DNA of 64,000 nucleotides from Nocardioides scoriae. GTDB taxonomy: Bacteria; Actinomycetota; Actinomycetes; Propionibacteriales; Nocardioidaceae. Positions 45,032 through 52,329 of this stretch are shown piece by piece. The position numbers were made by a program, and so were the translations under genes. The stretch covers positions 1,736,001 to 1,800,000 of the forward strand of contig NZ_LT629757.1 of assembly GCF_900104965.1 (NCBI RefSeq). The letters run 5' to 3'. How positions within the stretch are numbered: position 1 is the stretch's first letter; the number at the start of each line of letters is the position of its first letter. Below the pieces are notes generated by a model that worked only from the letters and a program-made list of their open reading frames with translations, ran no database searches and was not told the origin of the DNA.

Positions 45032-45757
45032 GTGACGACCAGGACCTCGCACCGTGCCCGGCTGGCCTACCTGGCGGTCGCGTCGCTGGACACCTGGCTC
45101 GCCGGCCGCTCGGACCACGTCGGAGCCCGCCGGTGGACCAAGCCGTTGCTGATGCCCGTGCTGGCCACGTCACTCGCCACCGACCCCCGGGCCACCGGGT
45201 CGCCCCTGCGCACTGCCACGCTGGCGGCCCAGGTCGGCGGGTGGGGAGGGGACGTCGCCCTGCTCGGCAAGGGCACCTCGCCGTTCCTGGCGGGGATGGC
45301 CAGCTTTGCGGCCGGCCACGCGGCGTACCTCGCCGGCCTGCACCAGGTGCGAGCCGCGCGACCGTTGTGGCAGGCACCCGGCCTGCGAGCCGCGCTCGCC
45401 ACCTGGGTCGTGTCCGCACCGCCCCTGGCCTACGCCGCGCACCGACGTCAGCCCGAGCTCGGCCCGCCCGTCCTCGCGTACGCCGCGCTGCTCGCCGTCC
45501 TCGCCGGCGCCACCACCCACCTCGACCCGGATCTGCCCGTCGACGCGCGACGCCTGCTCGCGGCCGGCGGCTGGACGTTCCTCGTGTCGGACACGCTGCT
45601 CGCGCTGCGGTCGTTCGTGCTGGACGACGCTCCCCCGGCCTTGGAGTCGGCCGTGATGGCGACGTACACGTTGGCCCAGTTGATGCTCAGCGAGGGGGCC
45701 GCCCGTTCGACGACATCGTCGGCTCGGCACCACTGGACGTCCTTTTCAGCTACCTGA
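45032..45757 (+). CDS. Lysoplasmalogenase-like (YhhN/TMEM86) membrane protein
   Basis: 241 residues with about eight membrane helices. Family motifs are seen in order: AYLAVASLDTWLAG, RRWTKPLLMPVLATSL, WGGDVALL, FLAGMASFAAGHAAYL and FLVSDTLLAL. Members hydrolyse the vinyl ether bond of lysoplasmalogens or act on other ether lipids. The last 20 residues (ARSTTSSARHHWTSFSAT) are not typical. GTG 45032 follows CACACT by six bases, a leaderless pattern. Confidence 0.8.
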   Translation: MTTRTSHRARLAYLAVASLDTWLAGRSDHVGARRWTKPLLMPVLATSLATDPRATGSPLRTATLAAQVGGWGGDVALLGKGTSPFLAGMASFAAGHAAYLAGLHQVRAARPLWQAPGLRAALATWVVSAPPLAYAAHRRQPELGPPVLAYAALLAVLAGATTHLDPDLPVDARRLLAAGGWTFLVSDTLLALRSFVLDDAPPALESAVMATYTLAQLMLSEGAARSTTSSARHHWTSFSAT

Positions 45758-45783
45758 CGGCTGTTGCAACACCCGCCAAGTGA

Positions 45784-45811
45784 CTGATTACCCGGACGTC
45801 CGGGTAATCAG
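45784..45811. terminator. Perfect 28-base palindrome
   Basis: CTGATTACCCGGAC (45784-45797) is followed directly by its exact complement (45798-45811) with no loop. It lies 26 bases after the lysoplasmalogenase stop. Part of a double hairpin between converging genes; an operator role is also possible because there is no unpaired loop. Confidence 0.6.
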
Positions 45812-45829
45812 CGGCCCCAGGACAGACGA

Positions 45830-45862
45830 ACGGGGTGGGACCGCAGCGCGGTCCCACCCCGT
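45830..45862. terminator. 15-base hairpin terminator
   Basis: ACGGGGTGGGACCGC (45830-45844) pairs perfectly with 45848-45862 over an AGC loop. It stands between the lysoplasmalogenase and LysM genes, 77 bases beyond the LysM stop, and probably ends the latter. Confidence 0.8.
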
Positions 45863-45938
45863 CTCTTCCCCCGTGCGGCGACCCGGGTCGAAGAGGTCGT
45901 CGCACGTCATGGCGGCCCGTGGCGGACGGGCCGGTGAC

Positions 45939-46511
45939 TCAGCCGCGGGGGACGGCGAGCTTCTGGCCCTCGGAGATCGTGGAGGAGGGCAGGTCGTTGA
46001 GGGCCTTGATCTCGTAGACCATCTCGCGGACGTGACCGGGGGCGGCCACGTCGCTGGCGATGTCGTAGAGGGTGTCGCCGGGCTGGACCTGGACGGTCCG
46101 CACGGGCTCGGCGGTGCCGCCACCGAGGCTGGCCACGGCCCAGCCGCCGCCGAGGGTGACGAGCGCGGCCACGGCGATGCCGACGAAGGTGAGGGTGATG
46201 ACGGCGCGACCGCGGCGGGTCAGGCGCACGGCGGCCCGCGCCGGGCGCACCGCGTGCCGGGAGACCGCGGCGGCGGCCGGGGCCACCGCGGGGTGGCGCT
46301 GGGCCGGGACCAGGGCGACCGGCGGCACCGGGGCGGGGGCCACGCGCAGCTCCGGGGCCACCTCGCGGGCGGCCGGCTCGAGGCCGATGGCCTCGACGGG
46401 CGAGGCGAAGTCGAAGGACGGGACCGAAAGGAGGTGCCGCGACGTGGCGGCGCGACGGACCGTCGTGCCGGACGTGGGGACGACCTCGGGGGCAATGCTC
46501 AGCGTGCTCAT
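45939..46511 (-). CDS. LysM-domain membrane protein, probable SOS-linked division inhibitor (ChiZ/DivS-like)
   Basis: 190 residues: a long Pro/Ala-rich cytoplasmic N-terminus, one membrane helix (VITLTFVGIAVAALVTLGGGWAVASL) and an extracellular LysM (VQPGDTLYDIASDVAAPGHVREMVYEIKALNDLPSSTISEGQKLAVP). It is divergent from lexA with LexA boxes between, exactly as mycobacterial Rv2719c (ChiZ) and corynebacterial DivS, which halt division after DNA damage. The sequence shows the architecture; the role is inferred from synteny. Start ATG 46511. Confidence 0.82.
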   Translation of the reverse strand: MSTLSIAPEVVPTSGTTVRRAATSRHLLSVPSFDFASPVEAIGLEPAAREVAPELRVAPAPVPPVALVPAQRHPAVAPAAAAVSRHAVRPARAAVRLTRRGRAVITLTFVGIAVAALVTLGGGWAVASLGGGTAEPVRTVQVQPGDTLYDIASDVAAPGHVREMVYEIKALNDLPSSTISEGQKLAVPRG

Positions 46512-46638
46512 CGATCAACCTCTTTCGGGGAAGTGCCGGGTCCTCGTGACCCGACGTGGGTGGCGACCCCTGCTGTGTGCTGGACCATGTCTAGCGGCGA
46601 CCTCTGACAGCCTCTGGAGCACTTCGGCGTCGTCGGGT

Positions 46639-46670
46639 TCGAAGAGACGTTCGATCGAACACGTGTACGA
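46639..46670. promoter_or_regulatory. Two adjacent LexA (SOS) boxes
   Basis: TCGAAGAGACGTTCGA (46639-46654) and TCGAACACGTGTACGA (46655-46670) each differ by one base from the consensus TCGAACNNNNGTTCGA and abut head to tail. They lie 128-159 bases upstream of the LysM gene and are best placed to repress it. Confidence 0.85.
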
Positions 46671-46705
46671 CGTTAGAGCAGGTGTTCGAGCCGCACAAGC
46701 ATTCC

Positions 46706-46721
46706 TCGAACAAATGTTCGC
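46706..46721. promoter_or_regulatory. LexA (SOS) box
   Basis: TCGAACAAATGTTCGC has one mismatch to the consensus. It sits midway in the 321-base LysM-lexA intergenic region (46512-46832). A weaker half-match, AGGTGTTCGA, ends at 46689. Confidence 0.85.
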
Positions 46722-46784
46722 CTCGTGCGTCACACCCACCCCACGGATCACGCGACACGCCGACGACGCGCCGCGACACGCACT

Positions 46785-46800
46785 TCGAACAGGTGTTTGA
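46785..46800 (+). promoter_or_regulatory. LexA box at the lexA promoter
   Basis: TCGAACAGGTGTTTGA has one mismatch to the consensus and ends 20 bases before the -10-like TACGTT (46821-46826), so it covers the -35 region of lexA and should give autorepression. Confidence 0.87.
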
Positions 46801-46832
46801 AGTGCCGCCGCCTGCTGGACTACGTTGCCTGC

Positions 46833-47585
46833 ATGGCGACGCGCGACTCAGACAGCAAGAAGACCGAGACCACGACCCGCGGCACGGTCTCGGAGCTCCC
46901 CGACGCCGCGCCCGACGTGACCGGACTGACGCCGCGTCAGCAGCGCATCCTCAACACCCTGCGCGAGTCGATCGAGAAGCGCGGCTACCCGCCGAGCATC
47001 CGCGAGATCGGCACCCTGGTGGGCCTGACGAGCTCCTCCAGCGTCGCCCACCAGCTGCGGGTCCTGGAGCAGAAGGGCTTCATCAAGCGCGACCCCAACC
47101 GGCCGCGCGCGCTCGAGGTCTTCATCCCCGAGCTGATGGCCGCGCGCCGGGCGATCGCCAGCGCCGACGAGTCCCCCTACGACCCCACGGGCTCCGGCGA
47201 CGCCATGCCGACGGCCACGATGGTCCCGATGGTGGGGCGGATCGCCGCCGGCGGACCGATCCTGGCCGAGGAGCGGGTCGAGGACATCTTCCCGCTGCCC
47301 AAGTCGCTGGTCGGCGACGGCACCCTGTTCCTGCTCGAGGTCTCGGGCGACTCGATGGTCGACGCGGCGATCTGCAACGGCGACTACGTCGTGGTGCGCC
47401 AGCAGCCGACCGCCGAGAACGGCGAGGTCGTCGCGGCGATGCTCGACGGCGAGGCCACCGTCAAGACCTTCCAGAAGAAGGACGGCAAGGTCTGGCTGAT
47501 GCCCCACAACGAGGCCTACGACCCCATCGACGGCACCTACGCCACGATCCTGGGCAAGGTCACCGCGGTCCTGCGCCGCATGTGA
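46833..47585 (+). CDS. lexA: LexA, SOS repressor
   Basis: 250 residues. The N-terminal winged helix begins [29 protein letters not shown]; the C-terminal protease domain has the Ala139-Gly140 cleavage site in [10 protein letters not shown], nucleophile Ser174 in GDSMVD and Lys211 in ATVKTF. RecA-stimulated self-cleavage should release the boxes upstream. ATG 46833 has no ribosome site but follows TACGTT by six bases, consistent with a leaderless mRNA. An acidic, Asp/Ser-rich linker joins the domains. Confidence 0.97.
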   Translation: MATRDSDSKKTETTTRGTVSELPDAAPDVTGLTPRQQRILNTLRESIEKRGYPPSIREIGTLVGLTSSSSVAHQLRVLEQKGFIKRDPNRPRALEVFIPELMAARRAIASADESPYDPTGSGDAMPTATMVPMVGRIAAGGPILAEERVEDIFPLPKSLVGDGTLFLLEVSGDSMVDAAICNGDYVVVRQQPTAENGEVVAAMLDGEATVKTFQKKDGKVWLMPHNEAYDPIDGTYATILGKVTAVLRRM

Positions 47586-47597
47586 GCCGTCTGCTCG

Positions 47598-47617
47598 GCG
47601 GGGGCCTCAGCCCCCGC
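47598..47617. terminator. Hairpin between lexA and the dinG-like gene
   Basis: GCGGGGGC (47598-47605) pairs with 47610-47617 over a CTCA loop that contains part of the dinG-like stop codon. It separates two converging genes. Confidence 0.65.
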
Positions 47618-49646
47618 TGAGCCGCTGCAGCGCCTGGCGCACCACCGCCGGGTCCTCGGTCTGCCACATCGGGGGCAGGCTCGCCCGCAGAAAGCCGCCG
47701 TAGCGCGCGGTCACCAGTCGCGGGTCGAGGCAGGCCACCACGCCCCGATCGGTCGTGGTGCGGATCAGCCGGCCGGCGCCCTGCGCCAGCAGCAGCGCCG
47801 CGTGCGTGGCCGCCACCGACATGAAGCCGTTGCCGCCGCGCTGGTCGACCGCCCGCTGGCGCGCCGACATCAGCGGGTCGTCGGGTCGCGGGAACGGCAC
47901 CCGGTCGATGAGCACCAGCTGGCAGGTGTCCCCCGGCACGTCGAGCCCCTGCCACAGGCTGAGGGTCCCGAACAGGTTGGTGTGGGGGTCGCCGACGAAC
48001 TGCCGCGCGAGCTCGGGCAGCTGCGCGTCGCCCTGCGCCAACGTCGTCAGGTGGGGCAGCACCTCGCGCACGTGCTCCGCAGCGGCCTCGGCCGCCCGCC
48101 GGCTGGAGAACAGCCCCAGGGTGCGGCCGTCGGCCGCGTCGACCAGCTCGGCGATCTCGTCGAGGTGGCGCTGCGTCAGGCCGTCGCGGCCCGGCTGGGG
48201 CAGGTGGCGGGCGACGTAGAGGATCGACTGCCGGCGGTAGTCGAAGGGCGAGCCGACGTCCAGGCCCTCCCACGACTGGGTCAGGTCGTCCTCGTCGCGC
48301 GTCTCCGGGACCGGCGTCTCGGCCGTCACCCGCTCCTTGGCCCACAGTCCCAGCGAGCCGGCGACGGCGTCGAAGTCGCCCCCCAGGCGCAGCGTCGCCG
48401 AGGTGAAGACGGCCGTCTTCTCGGCCAGCAGTCCCTGGCGCATCGGCAGGGCCACGTCGAGCGGAGCCACGTGGAGCATGTGACCCCCGCGGACCCGGTC
48501 GCGCTCGCTGACCCACAGCACGTCGCGGTCCGAGCCCGCAGCCATCCGCTCGGCGGTGGCGAACAGCTCCTGCGCCCACCCCTTGGCCTGCGCGGCGCCC
48601 GGGTCGGCGGGCTCGCCGGAGCCGATGGCGGGCTCCTTGGGCAGCGCGCTGATCAGGGCCCGCGCGGCGTCGCGGACCAGGGCCAGCGCGTCGCCGAGCA
48701 CCTGCGGGACGGCGTCGAGCCGGCCCACGGGCGCCTCGACGAGGGCGTCGAGCAGCGCCTCGGCGGCGTCGCCGAGGTCGTCGGCCTGGCTGCCCTCGAC
48801 GTAGCGGGCCGCGCGGCGCGAGGTCCGCTCCACCTCCCCCACCGACAGCTCGTCGGTGGCTGCCTGCGTCACCCGCGACACCAGCTCGTGGGCCTCGTCG
48901 ACCACCACCGCGTCGTACGCCGGGATCATCGGGATGCCCTCGATGGCGTCGATGGCGAGCAGCGAGTGGTTGGTGACGATCACGCGGGCGCGCTGGGCCC
49001 GCTCGCGCGCCAGCTCGGCGAAGCACTCCTGGCCGAAGGGACACCGGGAGGCACCCAGGCACTCGCGGTGGCTGACGCTGACCTGGCGCCACACCCGGTC
49101 GGTGTGGCGCGGGGCGTGGTCGCGCTCCCCCGTGCCGCCCTCGCGGGCCTCGTCCTCGACCCACTCGCGCAGCGCCAGCACCTCGGCCCCCAGCGAGCCC
49201 TCGACCACGTCGGCGGCGTCGATGAGCGCCCCCTGGTCGTCGGGCACGCCCTCGCGGACGCGGTGCAGGCAGGCGTAGTTGGACCGGCCCTTGAGCACCG
49301 CGAACGACGAGTCACCGGCCCCGAGCCGATCACCCACCGCCGCGGTCAGCGCCGGCAGGTCCCGCTCGACGAGCTGGTGCTGCAGCGCCAGGGTGGCCGT
49401 CGCGACCACCACCCGGTCGCCGTGCAGCAGGGCGGGGACCAGGTAGCCGAGCGACTTGCCGGTGCCGGTGCCGGCCTGCACCAACAGGTGACGCCCGGTC
49501 TCCAGGGCCCGCGCCACCGACTCGGCCATGGTGACCTGACCGGCGCGCTCCTGCCCTCCCAGCGCGGCCACGGCAGCGGCGAGGACCTCGGCGACATCCG
49601 GGTCGGCGGCCGCCCGGCTCGTCCCGACCTCCGGCTGCTCGACCAC
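47607..49646 (-). CDS. DinG/XPD-like superfamily 2 ATP-dependent DNA helicase
   Basis: 679 residues. Walker A AGTGTGKS (Lys64), DEAH box in VVVDEAHEL, FTSATL, GLFSSRRAAEAAAEHV and QGAGRLIRTTTDRG give the XPD/DinG pattern. Four Cys (YACLHR, HRECLGASRCPFGQECF) fit the iron-sulfur cluster site of this family. It should unwind DNA 5'-3' in repair. In E. coli dinG is SOS-induced; here the gene converges on lexA, but I see no LexA box before it. GTG start nine bases after the DUF2207 gene. Confidence 0.9.
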   Translation of the reverse strand: MVEQPEVGTSRAAADPDVAEVLAAAVAALGGQERAGQVTMAESVARALETGRHLLVQAGTGTGKSLGYLVPALLHGDRVVVATATLALQHQLVERDLPALTAAVGDRLGAGDSSFAVLKGRSNYACLHRVREGVPDDQGALIDAADVVEGSLGAEVLALREWVEDEAREGGTGERDHAPRHTDRVWRQVSVSHRECLGASRCPFGQECFAELARERAQRARVIVTNHSLLAIDAIEGIPMIPAYDAVVVDEAHELVSRVTQAATDELSVGEVERTSRRAARYVEGSQADDLGDAAEALLDALVEAPVGRLDAVPQVLGDALALVRDAARALISALPKEPAIGSGEPADPGAAQAKGWAQELFATAERMAAGSDRDVLWVSERDRVRGGHMLHVAPLDVALPMRQGLLAEKTAVFTSATLRLGGDFDAVAGSLGLWAKERVTAETPVPETRDEDDLTQSWEGLDVGSPFDYRRQSILYVARHLPQPGRDGLTQRHLDEIAELVDAADGRTLGLFSSRRAAEAAAEHVREVLPHLTTLAQGDAQLPELARQFVGDPHTNLFGTLSLWQGLDVPGDTCQLVLIDRVPFPRPDDPLMSARQRAVDQRGGNGFMSVAATHAALLLAQGAGRLIRTTTDRGVVACLDPRLVTARYGGFLRASLPPMWQTEDPAVVRQALQRLSGG

Positions 49647-49655
49647 CGCAGCACC

Positions 49656-50633
49656 CTATGTCGCGGCGGGCGCCTGGCGTCCCGGGCCCTCCCCGGCTGT
49701 GGACGGGGCCGGCAGCAGCAGCGGCAGCGAGCCCAGGGCCAGCCCGCCCGGGACCAGCGCCAGCAGGCTCCAGGGCGCCAGCACCAGGGCCAGGCCCGTG
49801 GCCAGGACGGCCCCCAGGACCACCAGCCGGGCCCGGCGCACGCGCGGTCGCGAGGCCAGCCGGACCCCGGCCCACGCTGCCAGCGCGGCGAGCACGAGCA
49901 CGAGCAGCGGCGGCCACCAGCGGTCGCCGAGCACGGGGGTGACCCGCAGCGGCCACGGCAGCCGCTCGACCTCCGGACTGCGCGAGCCGAGGACCGCGTC
50001 GAGCCGCACCGGCGTACCCGCGTCGAGCCGCCCGGTCGTCACGACGACGCCCGCGCCACCGATCCGCGGCCGGCAGGCCCGGTCGCCGACGCGGCAGGTC
50101 ACCGCTTCCGGACGGCCGGGCAGGTCGACGCTGAGCCGCGAGCGCAGCACCGGCATCCCCCAGCCCGCAGGCAGCGCGTCGAGGCGCAGCCGGGCCCGGT
50201 CGTCGGTCTCCGAGGCCGGGACGAGCACGCCGGGCATCCTCCAGCGCAGCACGTAGACGTGCTCGCCACCCAGCTCCCGGTCGTGGTCACCCGCCCGCAC
50301 CACCAACGTCGACCCGGTGCGCTCGAGCGCGACCTCCTCGACCTGCCCGTCGCGGGTGACGGTGACCTCGCTCGGCAGCCGACGCACGCGGCCGTCACCC
50401 GGGTCGGCGAGGTCGAAGACCCGGACCAGGCCGGCCCGGGGCGCCCCGAGGCTGACCCGGAGGGTCTCGGCCGCGCTGAGGGTGCCGCGCCCGTCCAGCT
50501 CGTACGCCGCCCGGTAGTCGGTCACGGTCGCGCCCCGCAGCGCCTCCGGCACCGGGTCGCCGGTCCGCAGCAGGGGCAGCAGCACCAGCCCCACGAGCAG
50601 CAGCGCGGCCGCCCCGCGCAGCACCGACCTCAC
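49656..50633 (-). CDS. DUF2207-type exported membrane protein
   Basis: 325 residues. A signal-like helix (AAALLLVGLVLLPLL) leads to a beta-rich extracellular region (TDYRAAYELDGRGTLSAAETLRVSL, LRWRMPGVLVP, two Cys in VTCRVGDRACRPR), then three C-terminal membrane helices and a Pro-rich tail. This matches the N-terminal part of DUF2207 proteins. It lies between hflX and the dinG-like gene on the same strand, 48 and 9 bases apart, so it may be cotranscribed. Function unknown. Confidence 0.68.
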   Translation of the reverse strand: MRSVLRGAAALLLVGLVLLPLLRTGDPVPEALRGATVTDYRAAYELDGRGTLSAAETLRVSLGAPRAGLVRVFDLADPGDGRVRRLPSEVTVTRDGQVEEVALERTGSTLVVRAGDHDRELGGEHVYVLRWRMPGVLVPASETDDRARLRLDALPAGWGMPVLRSRLSVDLPGRPEAVTCRVGDRACRPRIGGAGVVVTTGRLDAGTPVRLDAVLGSRSPEVERLPWPLRVTPVLGDRWWPPLLVLVLAALAAWAGVRLASRPRVRRARLVVLGAVLATGLALVLAPWSLLALVPGGLALGSLPLLLPAPSTAGEGPGRQAPAAT

Positions 50634-50681
50634 GACCGGTGGCTCACGGGGAGGGTGGGGTCGTGGGGCACAGGCGCCAGG

Positions 50682-52226
50682 CTAGGCGCCCGACACCGCT
50701 CCGGGGGCGTACGCCGCGAGCTCGCCGGCCAGCACCTCGTTGACCCGGGCCTGCAGCACGGTGCCGTCGCCGGTGTGCTCGAGCGCCAGCACCTCGCCGT
50801 GCTCGTGCACCTTGGAGAGCAGGTCGCCGCGGTCGTAGGGCAGCAGCACCGAGACCTCGACGGCCGGGGTGGGCAGCTCGCCCTCGATGGCCTCCAACGC
50901 CTCGGCGATGCCCTCGCCGGTGTGGGCGGAGACGACCACGGAGTGGGGCTCGCGCTGCTTGAGCCGGGCGATGACCAGGGGGTCGGCGACGTCGGCCTTG
51001 TTGATGGCCACCAGCTCGGGCACCTTGTCGGCGCCGATGTCGGCGAGCACGGCGCGGACCGCCGCGAGCTGGCCCTCGGGGTCGGGGTGCGAGCCGTCGA
51101 CGACGTGGACGACGAGGTCGGCGTCGGCGACCTCCTCCAGCGTCGAGCGGAACGCCTCGACCAGCTGGTGGGGCAGGTGGCGCACGAACCCGACGGTGTC
51201 GCTCATGGTGTAGACGCGGCCGTCGCTGGTCTCGGTGCGGCGGGTGGTCGGGTCCAGGGTCGCGAAGAGCGCGTCCTCGACCAGGACGCCGGCGTCGGTG
51301 AGGCGGTTGAGCAGCGAGGACTTGCCGGCGTTGGTGTAGCCCGCGATCGCGACGCTGGGGATCTCGTGGCGCTTGCGGCCCGAGCGCTTGGTGTCGCGGG
51401 TCTTCTTCATGTGCGACAGGTCGCGCCGCAGCTTGGCGATCTTGGTGTTGATGCGGCGGCGGTCGGTCTCGATCTTGGTCTCACCGGGTCCGCGGCCACC
51501 GATGCCGGCACCGCCGGCGACCCGGCCACCCGCCTGGCGCGACAGGTTGCCGCCCCAGCCGCGCAGCCGCTGCTTCATGTAGCTCAGCTGCGCCAGCTCG
51601 ACCTGGGCCTGGCCCTCGCGCGACTTCGCGTGCTGGGCGAAGATGTCGAGGATGAGGGCGGTCCGGTCGACGACCTTGACCTTGACCTTGTCCTCGAGGT
51701 TGCGCAGCTGGCTGGGGGCGAGCTCGCCGTCGCAGATGACGGTGTCGGCGCCGGTCGCCTTGACGATCTCGGCGAGGCCCTCCACCTTGCCGCGGCCGAC
51801 GTACGTCGCGGGGTCCGGGCTGTCGCGCCGCTGGTAGAGCGCGTCGAGCACCTCGGAGCCGGCGGTCTCGGCGAGCAGCGCGAGCTCGGCCATGGAGTTC
51901 TCGGCGTCTTGCACGCTGCCGTCGGTCCAGACGCCCACCAGGATCACGCGCTCGAGGCGGAGCTGGCGGTACTCGACCTCGGTGATGTCCTCGAGCTCGG
52001 TGCGCAGGCCTGCGACGCGGCGCAGCGAGTGGCGGGCGGCGAGGTCGACCTCGCCGGTCGTCTCCTCGCGCTCGTCGGGCCACGTGTCGGGCGGGGCGGG
52101 CTCGTCGGACCGGTCGGGCCCGCCGGGGCGGTCCACAGGGGTGGGGTGGTCGTGGCGGTCCTCGTCCCAGGTGGCCGTGGCAGCCAGCTCGTGGGCGAGG
52201 TCGAAGGGTTCGGGTGCGTTCGTCAT
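50682..52226 (-). CDS. hflX: HflX, ribosome-associated GTPase
   Basis: 514 residues. HflX splits stalled 70S ribosomes under stress. The N-terminal HflX domain contains DPATYVGRGKVEGLAEIV and LDIFAQHAKSREGQAQVELAQLSYMKQRL, followed by a coiled-coil and the GTPase domain with G1 GYTNAGKSS, G3 DTVGFVRHLPHQLVEAF and G4 NKAD. An acidic N-terminal extension of about 60 residues is added. A GGAGG site lies five bases before ATG 52226, with TAACCT just upstream. Divergent from the sensor kinase. Confidence 0.96.
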   Translation of the reverse strand: MTNAPEPFDLAHELAATATWDEDRHDHPTPVDRPGGPDRSDEPAPPDTWPDEREETTGEVDLAARHSLRRVAGLRTELEDITEVEYRQLRLERVILVGVWTDGSVQDAENSMAELALLAETAGSEVLDALYQRRDSPDPATYVGRGKVEGLAEIVKATGADTVICDGELAPSQLRNLEDKVKVKVVDRTALILDIFAQHAKSREGQAQVELAQLSYMKQRLRGWGGNLSRQAGGRVAGGAGIGGRGPGETKIETDRRRINTKIAKLRRDLSHMKKTRDTKRSGRKRHEIPSVAIAGYTNAGKSSLLNRLTDAGVLVEDALFATLDPTTRRTETSDGRVYTMSDTVGFVRHLPHQLVEAFRSTLEEVADADLVVHVVDGSHPDPEGQLAAVRAVLADIGADKVPELVAINKADVADPLVIARLKQREPHSVVVSAHTGEGIAEALEAIEGELPTPAVEVSVLLPYDRGDLLSKVHEHGEVLALEHTGDGTVLQARVNEVLAGELAAYAPGAVSGA

Positions 52227-52329
52227 ACGCCCTCCAGGTTAGTCCGCCCCCGTCTGGGGTGCGAACGAGTTCTCGTCCACACCTCGTGGTGCGGCAGACG
52301 TGGCGCCCCCCACCCCTCAGACTGGGGCC

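Noticed and set aside
52227-52329. LexA-like site between hflX and the sensor kinase (GCGAACGAGTTCTCG)
   Set aside because: The half-sites are too close together and poorly matched to TCGAAC-N4-GTTCGA.
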